Shown: positions 47,770-56,660 of the stretch, one piece after another
Layout: every line of letters starts with the position of its first letter
Position numbering within the stretch: the first letter of the stretch is position 1
Source of the DNA: Clostridium saudiense
Lineage (GTDB): Bacteria > Bacillota > Clostridia > Clostridiales > Clostridiaceae
Assembly (NCBI RefSeq): GCF_000577815.1
Contig: NZ_CBYM010000009.1
Coordinates: forward strand, 1-64,000
Reading direction: 5' to 3'
Length of the DNA stretch: 64,000 nucleotides
Notes under the pieces: model-generated
Seen by the model: only the letters and a program-made list of their open reading frames with translations
Told to the model about the DNA's origin: nothing
Database searches by the model: none
Program-made: the position numbers and the translations under genes

Positions 47770-48426
47770 TTACTCATTTAAGTCTACATAATCACCTTTT
47801 GACGAAAAAATTATCCATTCACAAATATTTGTAACATGGTCTCCAACTCTCTCTAGGTACTTAGATGCAAATAACATTTGTGCTCCTTTATTTATGATTG
47901 ATTCATCTTTTGCCATCTTCTTTAGCATATCATTGAATAATCCACGATATAAAATATCAACTTCATCATCCATTTTGCAAATTTCATAAGCAGCTTCTAC
48001 ATCATTTGCAACAAATGCTTCTATTGATTTTTTAATCATTTTTCTTAAAATATCAACCATTTGCCAAATTGGTTCGCATTCTTCACCTAGTACATCAAGT
48101 TCTACTCTTTGAGCTATTTTACAAATATCAACTGCATAATCAGCCATTCTTTCTAAATCTGTAACTATCTTTGAAGTAGTAAATATCTTTCTTAAATCAG
48201 TTGCTACAGGAGATTCCATAGCCATAAGCTTTAAGCATTGCTCTTCAATTTTTCTATTTAATTCATCAACCTTATCATCATTATCCATTACTTGCTTTGC
48301 AAGGACCATATCTTTATTTTTAAAAGCTTCTATACTATTATATATTTGCTTTTCTACTAAACTTCCCATTTCAGCAAGCTCAGACTTTAGAAGTTTCATT
48401 CTTTTATCTAAAAGATTTCTTGTCAT
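47770..48426 (-). CDS. phoU: Phosphate transport regulator PhoU
   Basis: Two three-helix bundles that couple the Pst transporter to the PhoR kinase and dampen signalling when phosphate is plentiful. Metal-binding DxxVD-type repeats are visible (DNDDKVDELNRKIEE and CKMDDEVDILYRG), one per half. The length of 218 is standard. Last gene of pstSCAB-phoU. Confidence 0.97.
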   Translation of the reverse strand: MTRNLLDKRMKLLKSELAEMGSLVEKQIYNSIEAFKNKDMVLAKQVMDNDDKVDELNRKIEEQCLKLMAMESPVATDLRKIFTTSKIVTDLERMADYAVDICKIAQRVELDVLGEECEPIWQMVDILRKMIKKSIEAFVANDVEAAYEICKMDDEVDILYRGLFNDMLKKMAKDESIINKGAQMLFASKYLERVGDHVTNICEWIIFSSKGDYVDLNE

Positions 48427-48522
48427 TATCTCACTCCCTACTCACTTAATTGCATTGAAATCATATTTATATTTAAATTTTAATATATACTTAGCAATAC
48501 TTAACTTTATCCAATTTAAATT

Positions 48523-49287
48523 TTATCCGAATCTTCCTGTGATATAATCCTCTGTTCTCTTATCCTTTGGTCTGTAGAATATATCTTCTGTCTTACCATA
48601 TTCAATTACTTCACCTGATAAGAAAAATGCAGTTTTATCAGCAATTCTTCCTGCTTGTTGCATATTATGAGTAACAATTACTACAGTATATTGTTTTTTT
48701 AATTGATCCATAAGTTCTTCCATTTTATTAGTTGAAATAGGATCTAATGCTGATGTAGGCTCATCCATTAATATTATTTCTGGTGAAACCGCTATAGTCC
48801 TAGCAATACATAATCTTTGTTGTTGCCCACCAGAAAGGCCTAAAGCAGATTTTTTTAATCTATCTTTAACTTCATCAAAAAGAGCTGCACCTCTTAAACT
48901 TGTTTCTACTATTTCATCTAATTTCTTTTTATCTTTAATTCCATGGATTCTTGGACCATAAGCTATATTATCATAAATAGACATAGGAAATGGATTTGGC
49001 TTTTGGAATACCATACCAACCTTTTTTCTTAAATCTATTTCATCATATTCCTTATATATATCTTTTCCATCAATTAATATTTGACCGTTAATCTTTACAC
49101 CTTCAATTAAATCATTCATTCTATTTAAAGTTCTTAAAAATGTTGATTTACCACATCCTGAAGGACCTATTAATGCTGTAACCTTTTTCGATTCTATATC
49201 TAAATTTATATTTTTTAATGCTTTATTATCACCATAAAACAGTTCTAAATTTTTAACCTGAATCTCAGGCTTAATTATATTTGACAT
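48523..49287 (-). CDS. pstB: Phosphate ABC transporter ATPase PstB
   Basis: ATP-binding subunit of the high-affinity phosphate importer. Walker [10 protein letters not shown] near 39-47, Q-loop [12 protein letters not shown], signature [16 protein letters not shown], Walker [16 protein letters not shown]-loop VTHNMQQA. The length is 254 residues. It is encoded after pstA, before phoU. Confidence 0.98.
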   Translation of the reverse strand: MSNIIKPEIQVKNLELFYGDNKALKNINLDIESKKVTALIGPSGCGKSTFLRTLNRMNDLIEGVKINGQILIDGKDIYKEYDEIDLRKKVGMVFQKPNPFPMSIYDNIAYGPRIHGIKDKKKLDEIVETSLRGAALFDEVKDRLKKSALGLSGGQQQRLCIARTIAVSPEIILMDEPTSALDPISTNKMEELMDQLKKQYTVVIVTHNMQQAGRIADKTAFFLSGEVIEYGKTEDIFYRPKDKRTEDYITGRFG

Positions 49288-49383
49288 ATTTACACCTCAA
49301 AATCTTATGATTTTCTTTCATTAAAATAGTTTCATATCATAATTAAAAACTATTCATTACTTCACTATACTTAAAATTAAATA

Positions 49384-50208
49384 TTAATAATTTGCTTTAT
49401 TAAATTTCTTGCTAACAAACTTAGCTAAAAGATTTAAAATAAAAATCATTACAATTAAAACTATTCCAGCAGCAGCTGCTGATGCAATATCACCTTTTTC
49501 CTTAGTTTCAAGGAATGCATGAACTGTTAAAGTTCTACCACTTGACATTATACTTGTAGGTATTTTATAAACTGTACCTGCTGTTAAGAAAAGTGCTGCT
49601 GATTCTCCAATTACACGCCCCATTGATAGTATTACCCCTGAAAGAATACCTGGGATTGCACTTGGAAGTATAACTTTGTATAAAGTTTGAAATCTTGTTG
49701 CTCCAAGTCCAAGTGATGCTTCCCTATATGATGGAGGAACTACCTTTAAAGCTTCTTCTGTTGTACGAATAATTACTGGTAAAATTATTATTGCAAGAGT
49801 TAAAGATCCTGCTATAAGCGAATACCCAAACTTTAATGTTGTTACAAAAAATGCTGCACCAAATAATCCATATACGATTGACGGTATACCTGCAAGAGCT
49901 TCAGTTGAATATCTAATTATTCTAACTAATCTTCCTTGCTTAGCATATTCTTGTAAATAAACTGCTGCTAATACACCTATTGGTGTAGCAATAACTAATG
50001 ATAATCCAATAGTATATAAAGTTGAAATTATAAATGGTTTAATTCCACCACCACCTGATGGTTTATATTCACCAAATAAATAATTAAAGTTTATAAGTTT
50101 ATATCCTTTTAAAAATATAAATCCTATTATAAATACTAAAATCCCAACAGTTATTAATGCTGATAAATATAATAATATCTTTAAGATATTTTCTTTAAAT
50201 TTTCTCAT
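49384..50208 (-). CDS. pstA: Phosphate ABC transporter permease PstA
   Basis: Inner-membrane permease with about six helices; 274 residues. The coupling motif EALKVVPPSYREASLGLGATRFQTLYKVILPSA is near residues 150-185, matching the PstA EAA loop. It is 2 nt from pstC. Confidence 0.97.
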   Translation of the reverse strand: MRKFKENILKILLYLSALITVGILVFIIGFIFLKGYKLINFNYLFGEYKPSGGGGIKPFIISTLYTIGLSLVIATPIGVLAAVYLQEYAKQGRLVRIIRYSTEALAGIPSIVYGLFGAAFFVTTLKFGYSLIAGSLTLAIIILPVIIRTTEEALKVVPPSYREASLGLGATRFQTLYKVILPSAIPGILSGVILSMGRVIGESAALFLTAGTVYKIPTSIMSSGRTLTVHAFLETKEKGDIASAAAAGIVLIVMIFILNLLAKFVSKKFNKANY

Positions 50209-50210
50209 TT

Positions 50211-51104
50211 TTACTTACCTTCCTTATTAGAAAGTTTAGAAATAACTAAATTTAATATTAATATGAATGCAAATAATACAACACCTGTAGCAAATAATAA
50301 CTCTTGGTGTGATTGAGTTGCATATCCCATTTCTAAAGCTATATTACTTGTAAGAGGTCTAACCTTATCAAAAATAGATGTAGGTATTTGAACTGAATTT
50401 CCTCCAACTAATATAATAGCCATTGTTTCCCCAATTGCTCTACCGCAACCTAAAACTATTGCTGCAAGTATACCTGACTTTGCTGCAGGTACAACAACTT
50501 TGAATGTTGTTTCTATATGTGAAGCTCCAAGCGCAAGAGATCCTTCTTTATAACTTTTTGGAACAGCCTTTATTGCAGTAGTAGAAACTGAAATTATTGT
50601 TGGAAGCATCATAACTGCTAAAACTATAATTACTGCTAATAAACTTTGTCCTTGTGGTAAATTAAAGGTATTCTGTATCCATGGAACAATTACTGCCAAA
50701 CCAAATAATCCGTATAATACAGATGGAATTCCAGCTAAAAGTTCAACTGCCGGAATAATAATTTTTGATACACCTTTTGGTGCTACTTCTGAAATAAATA
50801 TTGCTGTTAACAAGCCTATTGGCACTCCTATTATTAAAGCCCCTATCGTACCATAAATAGATGCAATTATCATTGGTAATATACCATACTTTTGATTTTC
50901 TGATGTTGGATACCATTCAGTACCAAAAATAAATTGAATAAATGATTTACCTTCTGCAAAAAATGGTCTTAATCCTTTATAAAATACAAATCCTATTATT
51001 AAAACTAAACTTACAACCGCTATAAGTGCACATATTAAAAATATTGCTCTTGTAACTTTATCTACGATGTATTTACTTTTATTTTTTTTATTTTCCTCTA
51101 CCAT
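50211..51104 (-). CDS. pstC: Phosphate ABC transporter permease PstC
   Basis: Partner permease with about six membrane helices; 297 residues. EAA loop TTAIKAVPKSYKEGSLALGASHIET and LLAGIPSVLYGLFGL are diagnostic. The ribosome site AGGAGG precedes the ATG at 51104. It is separated from pstS by a strong hairpin, so its level is set below that of the binding protein. Confidence 0.97.
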   Translation of the reverse strand: MVEENKKNKSKYIVDKVTRAIFLICALIAVVSLVLIIGFVFYKGLRPFFAEGKSFIQFIFGTEWYPTSENQKYGILPMIIASIYGTIGALIIGVPIGLLTAIFISEVAPKGVSKIIIPAVELLAGIPSVLYGLFGLAVIVPWIQNTFNLPQGQSLLAVIIVLAVMMLPTIISVSTTAIKAVPKSYKEGSLALGASHIETTFKVVVPAAKSGILAAIVLGCGRAIGETMAIILVGGNSVQIPTSIFDKVRPLTSNIALEMGYATQSHQELLFATGVVLFAFILILNLVISKLSNKEGK

Positions 51105-51147
51105 TTTAGTCCTCCTAATGGTAATAACACACTAATATTGATTCATG

Positions 51148-51184
51148 TTGTAAAAACACCTCTTCATGAGAGGCATTTTTACAA
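51148..51184 (-). terminator. Attenuating hairpin between pstS and pstC
   Basis: TTGTAAAAACACCTCT (51148-51163) pairs almost perfectly with 51168-51184, loop of 4-5. The stem is 16-17 bp with its own T-rich arm. It would end most transcripts after pstS or protect their 3' end. Confidence 0.8.
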
Positions 51185-51194
51185 TATATTTTTG

Positions 51195-52043
51195 TTATTC
51201 TATAGTTATTAATTTGTTATCTTTTACTATTTGTTGACCTTCTGAACTTAATACAAAGTCAATTAATTTTTGTCCTTCGTCAGTTAAAGTATCTTTTGAA
51301 GTTACTAATAAGAACGGTCTAGAAATTTTATAATCTCCAGCTTTAACATTTTCAGCTGTTGGCTCAACATCATTAACACTTAAAGCTGAAACTGTATCAT
51401 CAATATATTCAAAAGAAGCAAATCCAATTGCATTTTTATTTCCAGCTACTGTAGTTTTAACAGCTCCGCTACCATCTGAGATTGATGCATCTTTTGTTAA
51501 TTCTTCTGATTCATATCCAACAATTTCTTGGAATGCATCTCTAGTTCCTGAACCTTCTTCTCTTGAAACAACTACGATTGGTGCATCTTCTCCCCCTAAG
51601 TCTTTCCAATTTGTTATTTCACCAGTATATATCTTTTTAACATCTTCTAAAGATATGTTTTTAACAGTATTATTTGGATTTACTAATAAAGCAATTCCAT
51701 CATATGCTATAGTAGTTCCCTCTACTGAACCTTTTTCTTCATCCTTTAATTCTCTTGAAGACATTCCAATTTCTGAAACTCCTCCAATAACATCTTTAAT
51801 TCCTGCTCCAGAACCATTTTGTTGTATTTCTAATGTAACATTACTATTTTCTTCTTCATAAATTTCTTGAACTTTTTCCATTAATGGACCTACTGAAGTT
51901 GAACCTGAAATTGAAATAGTTACTGCTCCAGAACCAGCTTTATCTCCTTCTGCTGATTCATTAGATCCACATCCTACAAATGTAGCTCCAACCATAGTAA
52001 CTAATAATGCCCCTACCATTAATTTCAATTTTTTACTTCTCAT
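51195..52043 (-). CDS. pstS: Phosphate-binding lipoprotein PstS
   Basis: Extracytoplasmic solute-binding protein of the phosphate importer. A lipoprotein signal (about 24 residues, lipobox FVGC, lipidated Cys near 25) is followed by a PstS-type domain with SGSTSVGPLMEK, NGSGAGIKDV, REEGSGTRDAF and NAIGFASFEYI. The start at 52043 (MRSKKLKL) has GGAGG upstream; 13 further in-frame residues precede it but do not look like signal peptide. 282 residues. Controlled by the Pho box at 52136-52173. Confidence 0.97.
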   Translation of the reverse strand: MRSKKLKLMVGALLVTMVGATFVGCGSNESAEGDKAGSGAVTISISGSTSVGPLMEKVQEIYEEENSNVTLEIQQNGSGAGIKDVIGGVSEIGMSSRELKDEEKGSVEGTTIAYDGIALLVNPNNTVKNISLEDVKKIYTGEITNWKDLGGEDAPIVVVSREEGSGTRDAFQEIVGYESEELTKDASISDGSGAVKTTVAGNKNAIGFASFEYIDDTVSALSVNDVEPTAENVKAGDYKISRPFLLVTSKDTLTDEGQKLIDFVLSSEGQQIVKDNKLITIE

Positions 52044-52135
52044 TTTTATTCCTCCACTTTCATAAATGAATTTTTTATTCATATACCTTACACAAATAAT
52101 ATTATTCCTCTAAAGTTAAACTAATATTACTAAAA

Positions 52136-52173
52136 TGTTAAATAGGGTTAGAGAAATGTTAAGAGAATGTTAA
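52136..52173 (-). promoter_or_regulatory. Pho box upstream of pstS
   Basis: On the minus strand TTAACA-type half-sites begin at 52173, 52162, 52151 (weak) and 52141, that is, in 11, 11 and 10-bp steps. Tandem TT(A/C/T)ACA repeats at helical phasing are the established PhoP-binding pattern of Firmicutes. A fifth, weaker AGTTAA lies at 52114-52119. Confidence 0.75.
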
Positions 52174-52200
52174 ACTGGTATATTTTTGTCTTATTCTGTA

Positions 52201-52262
52201 ATAATAAAAAAATAAAGATAAGCAGGAAATATAAAAATATTTCACTACATTATCTTTATTTG
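52201..52262 (-). terminator. Terminator of the pgeF-phoP-phoR operon
   Basis: AAATAAAGATAA pairs with TTATCTTTATTT around a second inner stem (GAAATAT/ATATTTC), followed on the minus strand by a T-rich tract. It separates phoR from pstS. Confidence 0.75.
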
Positions 52263-52286
52263 CATTTTTATTATTTTTTATAATAA

Positions 52287-53966
52287 TTATTTTTTAATTT
52301 TAACAGTAAATGTACTTCCTACTCCAAGTTCTGATTCTACACTTATATCTCCATTAAACAATTTTACAATATGCTTAACTATAGCTAATCCAAGCCCAGT
52401 TCCCCTTGTAGACCTAGATTTATCCACTCTATAAAATCTTTCAAATATTCTTGGAATATCATTTTTAGGAATTCCTATACCATTATCACTGACCTTAAAT
52501 ATAAAATATTCACCCTCTAAAGTTAAATTAATTTTAACAATTGCCCCATCATTAGAATATTTTATTGAATTTTCAATTAAGTTAAGTGCTAACTGATGAA
52601 ATTTATCTTTACTACCTATGATTTTATTATTAAATTCATCTTTATACTCAATAGATATATTTTTCTTTAAGGCTTGACTTTTTACTATTTCTAAAACATT
52701 TTCAACCACTTCTCCTGGTTTAAAACATTCATGATCCATTTTATGAAGATTTTCTATGTTAGATAACACTAAAATATCATTTATTAAATTAGTTAATCTT
52801 TCCGATTCCTTATCAATAATATCTAAAAACTTATTTTTAGTTTCATTATCCTCTACATATCTTAACGTTTCTGAAAATCCCTTTATTGAAGTTAATGGAG
52901 TTTTTAATTCATGTGAAACATTTGCTACAAATTCACTTCTCATGTTTTCTAATCTTTTAATATCAGTAATATCAAGTACAGAAATTACAACTCCCATTGT
53001 ATTTTTTGAACCACTAATAATTGGCGCCTTTTTAACCCTTAACTCTCTTTCCACTGGATGAAATAATTTAATTTCTCTTGCACCTATTTCAGGCATTTCT
53101 CTAATAAAGTTTATTAAATCATAATCTATAATACAATCTGATAAATTTTTTCCTATAATATCTTCCTTTAGAGCAAATAACTTTTTAGAATATGGATTTA
53201 TCAAAATTATTTTTTCATTATTATCAATAGCAATTACGCCACTTTCCATACTTTCTAAAATAGCTTCAAGTTTATTTTGTTTATCTAAAGAATCCTTTAT
53301 TTTTATTTCAAGCTGATCTGCCATATTGTTAAAAGTTTGTGCTAAAAACCCAATTTCATCATAATTATAAACAATTGCTCTTTTATTTAAATTTCCATTT
53401 GCTATTTTCGTTGTAACTTTTTCAAGTTCTTTAATAGGGTATACTATTATTCTTACAAGTTTTATTGCAAATATTAAAGATAATATAAACACAGCAATTA
53501 CTATTGCAATATAATACTTTAAAGCTCCTGATGTAAATACCTTAATTGCACTTATTGACACTGAACTTCTTAGTACCGTATTGTCATCAATTTTAGTTGC
53601 ATAATAAACAAGATTAGTTCCTAAACTCTCACTATATCTCACACTACTGCCAGTCCCATTTTCAAAAGCATCTATAATTTCTTGCCTATTATTATGATTA
53701 TCAAGGCCACTAACTTCATTATCAAACGTTACATCACCATCTTTATTTATAACAGTAAAACGCACTAAATTTCCTTTAAATTTATATAAAGATAAATCTA
53801 CCTCACTAAAAGTTTCTTCCTTTGCTAAAATCGAATTATATAGTGCTAGAGTTTCTTTTGCATCATTTATTGTACTAATATTAACTAATGCTATAAACGA
53901 GCTAGTTACAATTATTAAAGCAAAAATTACAGTAATAATTACTGATGTTATAATTCTTTTTTTCAT
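52287..53966 (-). CDS. phoR: Phosphate sensor histidine kinase PhoR
   Basis: Membrane kinase that phosphorylates PhoP under phosphate limitation, under control of PhoU and the Pst transporter. There are two membrane helices (about residues 6-30 and 152-175) enclosing an extracellular region, then HAMP, a PAS domain (about 240-340), and HisKA with VSHELKTPLTSIKG (His near 361). HATPase_c shows NLIENSIKYS, NGIGIPKNDIPRIFERFYRVD and GTGLGLAI. The length is 559 residues. It is 3 nt after phoP. Confidence 0.94.
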   Translation of the reverse strand: MKKRIITSVIITVIFALIIVTSSFIALVNISTINDAKETLALYNSILAKEETFSEVDLSLYKFKGNLVRFTVINKDGDVTFDNEVSGLDNHNNRQEIIDAFENGTGSSVRYSESLGTNLVYYATKIDDNTVLRSSVSISAIKVFTSGALKYYIAIVIAVFILSLIFAIKLVRIIVYPIKELEKVTTKIANGNLNKRAIVYNYDEIGFLAQTFNNMADQLEIKIKDSLDKQNKLEAILESMESGVIAIDNNEKIILINPYSKKLFALKEDIIGKNLSDCIIDYDLINFIREMPEIGAREIKLFHPVERELRVKKAPIISGSKNTMGVVISVLDITDIKRLENMRSEFVANVSHELKTPLTSIKGFSETLRYVEDNETKNKFLDIIDKESERLTNLINDILVLSNIENLHKMDHECFKPGEVVENVLEIVKSQALKKNISIEYKDEFNNKIIGSKDKFHQLALNLIENSIKYSNDGAIVKINLTLEGEYFIFKVSDNGIGIPKNDIPRIFERFYRVDKSRSTRGTGLGLAIVKHIVKLFNGDISVESELGVGSTFTVKIKK

Positions 53967-53969
53967 GTT

Positions 53970-54668
53970 TTAACAATTGGGATTAAATCTATATCCCACT
54001 CCTCTTATAGTTTCGATTAGCTTAGGATTTTTATCATCCTCTTCAACTTTTTTTCTTAAATATCTTATATGAACATCTACTGTTCTCGTTTCTCCTATGT
54101 ATTCATATCCCCATATCTTATCAAGTAAGGTATCTCTAGTTAGTATTTTTCCTTTATTCCTAATTAAAATTTCAAGAAGTTCAAATTCTTTAAGTGTTAA
54201 ATCAAGTTTTTTATCTTTAACATGTATTTCTCTTTTTTCAAAATCAGCTTTTAGATTTCCAAATACCAAAACACTACTTTCTGGTTCAACCACTGAAAAT
54301 CTTCTTAACACAGCTTTTACCCTTGCAAGCAATTCTCTTACAGAAAATGGTTTAGTGATATAATCATCTGCACCTAATTCTAATCCTAATATTTTATCAA
54401 GTTCCTCACTTTTAGCAGTAAGCATTATTATTGGAATATTTCTTATTTCACTATTACTTCTAACTTCCCTGCAAACATCATATCCATCTTTACCAGGAAT
54501 CATTAAATCTAATAAAATTAACTTTGGCTTTTCTTCAATTGCTAGCCTTACTGCATCAATTCCATTATTAGCTTTAATTACTTTATATCCATTATTAGTT
54601 AAATTAAAGCTTATAAGTTCTAAAATATGTTCTTCATCATCTACCACTAATATTTTTTCATTTGCCAT
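53970..54668 (-). CDS. phoP: Response regulator PhoP
   Basis: OmpR-type regulator that binds Pho boxes. The receiver domain has DDEEH acidic pocket, phospho-Asp in LILLDLMIPG near residue 53, the LTAKSEE switch Thr and Lys in YITKPFS. The winged-helix C-terminus has LTLKEFELLEILIRNKGKILTR and TVDVHIRYLRKKVE. The length is 232 residues. Position beside phoR and the pst operon sets the name. Confidence 0.95.
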   Translation of the reverse strand: MANEKILVVDDEEHILELISFNLTNNGYKVIKANNGIDAVRLAIEEKPKLILLDLMIPGKDGYDVCREVRSNSEIRNIPIIMLTAKSEELDKILGLELGADDYITKPFSVRELLARVKAVLRRFSVVEPESSVLVFGNLKADFEKREIHVKDKKLDLTLKEFELLEILIRNKGKILTRDTLLDKIWGYEYIGETRTVDVHIRYLRKKVEEDDKNPKLIETIRGVGYRFNPNC

Positions 54669-54687
54669 TTTCTATCACCCCAAAATT

Positions 54688-55428
54688 TTATTTAATATAA
54701 ATAAATGAAAATAACCTTCCGTAAGTACCATTACTAGCTCTATAAGAAAATAATTTACTTTCTTTTTCACAATGTGTACAAAGTTTTAATGAATATATAT
54801 TTTCATCTTTTAATCCAATAGTTTTTAAATCACTTTCTATACAAAGCTCCATGCTTAAATTTCTTCCATTAAAAAGATTTTCTTCAGGAATCATATTAAA
54901 TTTTTCAATAAATTTTTCTTTTAGTTCTTCAGATACTTCATAGCAGCATTGTCTTATATGTGGTCCAATATATGCTCTTATATCTTCAACATTTGAACCA
55001 TATTCTTTAATCATTTTTTCTACAGCCTTCTTGCTTATGTCATTAAAGGTTCCCTTCCAACCACTATGAACAGCCCCAACTACACACTTTACTTCATCCA
55101 CTAATAGTACTGGTACACAATCAGCTGTAAATGCACCAACTATAACAGACTTTTCATTTGTTATTATTCCATCGCCTTCATTTTCAATAAATTCTTCGTC
55201 ATTACCTTTATAAACAAAAACCTTGTCACTATGTATTTGTCTAATATACTGCACTTCATTAACATTAAAGTCTTCCTTTAATGATAAAAGGTTATTTATT
55301 CCCTCTTCAGTATGTCTGTTAAAGCTTCTATTCATTTCTGCATTAGAAAATACTAAATTAATCTTTTCACCTTCTAAAACCCAAAAATCTTTAAAAACCT
55401 TAAAATCATTAACATTTAAATAATTCAT
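54688..55428 (-). CDS. pgeF: Multicopper-type purine nucleoside phosphorylase PgeF (YfiH)
   Basis: Member of the DUF152/laccase-like family, now described as acting on purine nucleosides (adenosine deaminase and phosphorylase activity) and implicated in envelope quality control in E. coli. Conserved metal ligands include VRQIH-like YIRQIHSDKVF, TADCVPVLLVD, AVHSGWKGT and IRQCCYEVS. The length is 246 residues. It precedes phoP by 20 nt, so it shares the message. Candidate Pho half-sites lie upstream (55502-55529). Confidence 0.9.
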   Translation of the reverse strand: MNYLNVNDFKVFKDFWVLEGEKINLVFSNAEMNRSFNRHTEEGINNLLSLKEDFNVNEVQYIRQIHSDKVFVYKGNDEEFIENEGDGIITNEKSVIVGAFTADCVPVLLVDEVKCVVGAVHSGWKGTFNDISKKAVEKMIKEYGSNVEDIRAYIGPHIRQCCYEVSEELKEKFIEKFNMIPEENLFNGRNLSMELCIESDLKTIGLKDENIYSLKLCTHCEKESKLFSYRASNGTYGRLFSFIYIK

Positions 55429-55501
55429 AATCCACCTCTATATTTCTATATGTGTATTTTAACATTTTAGATATCCATTTACCAATTAATCTATATAACT
55501 T

Positions 55502-55529
55502 TTAACATGATTTTAACTTTGAAATAACA
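55502..55529. promoter_or_regulatory. Candidate second Pho box upstream of pgeF-phoPR
   Basis: On the plus strand TTAACA (55502), TTAACT (55513) and ATAACA (55524) recur in exact 11-bp steps. The orientation is opposite to the operon, and the AT-rich context lowers confidence. The rest of the 55429-55641 gap shows only a short CAAGG/CCTTG hairpin. Confidence 0.4.
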
Positions 55530-55641
55530 TTCTATGATTTATATTTTTAAATATATAATCATTATTGTATATTAAATCCTTATCTAATCTTAAATAACAA
55601 GGTAATTTGCCTTGATTGATTGATTTATTATATCTATAAAA

Positions 55642-55663
55642 AAGACTACCCATAGGTAGCCCA
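55642..55663 (-). terminator. Terminator of nrdR
   Basis: GACTACC pairs with GGTAGCC around a CATA loop; T run follows on the minus strand. Confidence 0.8.
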
Positions 55664-55665
55664 TT

Positions 55666-56124
55666 TTATTTATTATTTGTTCTTAATACATTTATCTCTT
55701 CAATAAATGTAGTTATATCCTTAAATTCCCTATATACAGATGCAAATCTTACATATGAAACCTCATCAAGATTTTTTAACCTATCCATTACCATTTCACC
55801 AATTACACTTGATTCAACTTCAGTTAACATATTATTAGAAATATTCTTTTCAATATCTTCTGCTAATTCTTCAATTTGCTTTCTAGATATAGGTCTCTTT
55901 TGACATGCAATAATAAGTCCATTTACTATTTTTTCTCTATTAAAGTTTTCTCTTGTAGAATCTCTTTTAACAACTAAAATCGGAATATCTTCAATTTTTT
56001 CATAAGTTGTGTATCTTCTGCCACAACTACTACATTCCCTTCTTCTTCTTATTGTTGTGTTATCATCAGTTGATCTAGAATCTACAACTTTACTTTCATC
56101 ATAAAAACAAAAAGGACACTTCAA
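55666..56124 (-). CDS. nrdR: Transcriptional repressor NrdR
   Basis: Zinc-ribbon and ATP-cone repressor of ribonucleotide reductase genes; it reads dATP/ATP through the cone. The protein starts KCPFC, then DSRST, RRRRECSSCGRRYTTYE (zinc ribbon, two CxxC pairs) and an ATP cone with VVKRDSTRENFNREKI. The start is probably the TTG at 56124 directly before KCPFC; a GTG three codons earlier is open but the family begins at MKCPFC. 152 residues. Located before the sporulation sigma genes, as in other clostridia. Confidence 0.95.
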   Translation of the reverse strand: MKCPFCFYDESKVVDSRSTDDNTTIRRRRECSSCGRRYTTYEKIEDIPILVVKRDSTRENFNREKIVNGLIIACQKRPISRKQIEELAEDIEKNISNNMLTEVESSVIGEMVMDRLKNLDEVSYVRFASVYREFKDITTFIEEINVLRTNNK

Positions 56125-56184
56125 ACAAATCACGCCTTTCCCTTATAGTTATATTTGTATTATACATTTTTTTTGTAATTAATA

Positions 56185-56466
56185 CTATATTTTATTTTCA
56201 TCTTGATTGATTTCTATACCTGTTGCATCTACAATTATTACGTCAACTCCCACTTTAACTATTTTTTCCCATGGTATCTCTATATCATCCTCTTTAGAAA
56301 ACCAACCTTTATTATTGTTAGAAGGTAAAAATATTGATACTATTTTATTAGTTTCTAAATCTACTTTAAAATCTCTAATATAACCAAGCTTACTTCCTGT
56401 TGATATATCAACTACCTCCATACTTCTTATAGCATTTACAGAATATAAAATTAAGTCACTCTCCAT
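56185..56466 (-). CDS. YlmC/YmxH family PRC-barrel protein
   Basis: Small PRC-barrel protein of 93 residues (SVNAIRSMEVVDISTGSKLGYIRDFKVDLETNKI then IPWEKIVKVGVDVIIVD). It is a sporulation-linked family in clostridia and Bacillus of unknown biochemical role. ATG at 56466 has GGAGGAG upstream. It lies between sigG and nrdR, the order known in clostridia. Confidence 0.93.
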   Translation of the reverse strand: MESDLILYSVNAIRSMEVVDISTGSKLGYIRDFKVDLETNKIVSIFLPSNNNKGWFSKEDDIEIPWEKIVKVGVDVIIVDATGIEINQDENKI

Positions 56467-56633
56467 AATTATCTCCTCCACCTTAAATATGTATTTTCTT
56501 TTACCATATTTATATATATGATGTGACCTTTCATTTTATTAAATTATTTATACTTTGTTTATACCTTAAGAAGTATTTAAAATATCAATACTTGTCCACC
56601 CCTCATAATCTTAGATTATATCATCTTTTTAGC

Positions 56634-56660
56634 AAAAAAAATAGGACTCAAAGAGTCCTA
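56634..56660 (-). terminator. Terminator of sigG
   Basis: ATAGGACTC pairs with GAGTCCTAT (9 bp, 2-3-nt loop) and is followed on the minus strand by seven T. The sigG stop codon (56658-56660) lies within the stem. Confidence 0.88.
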
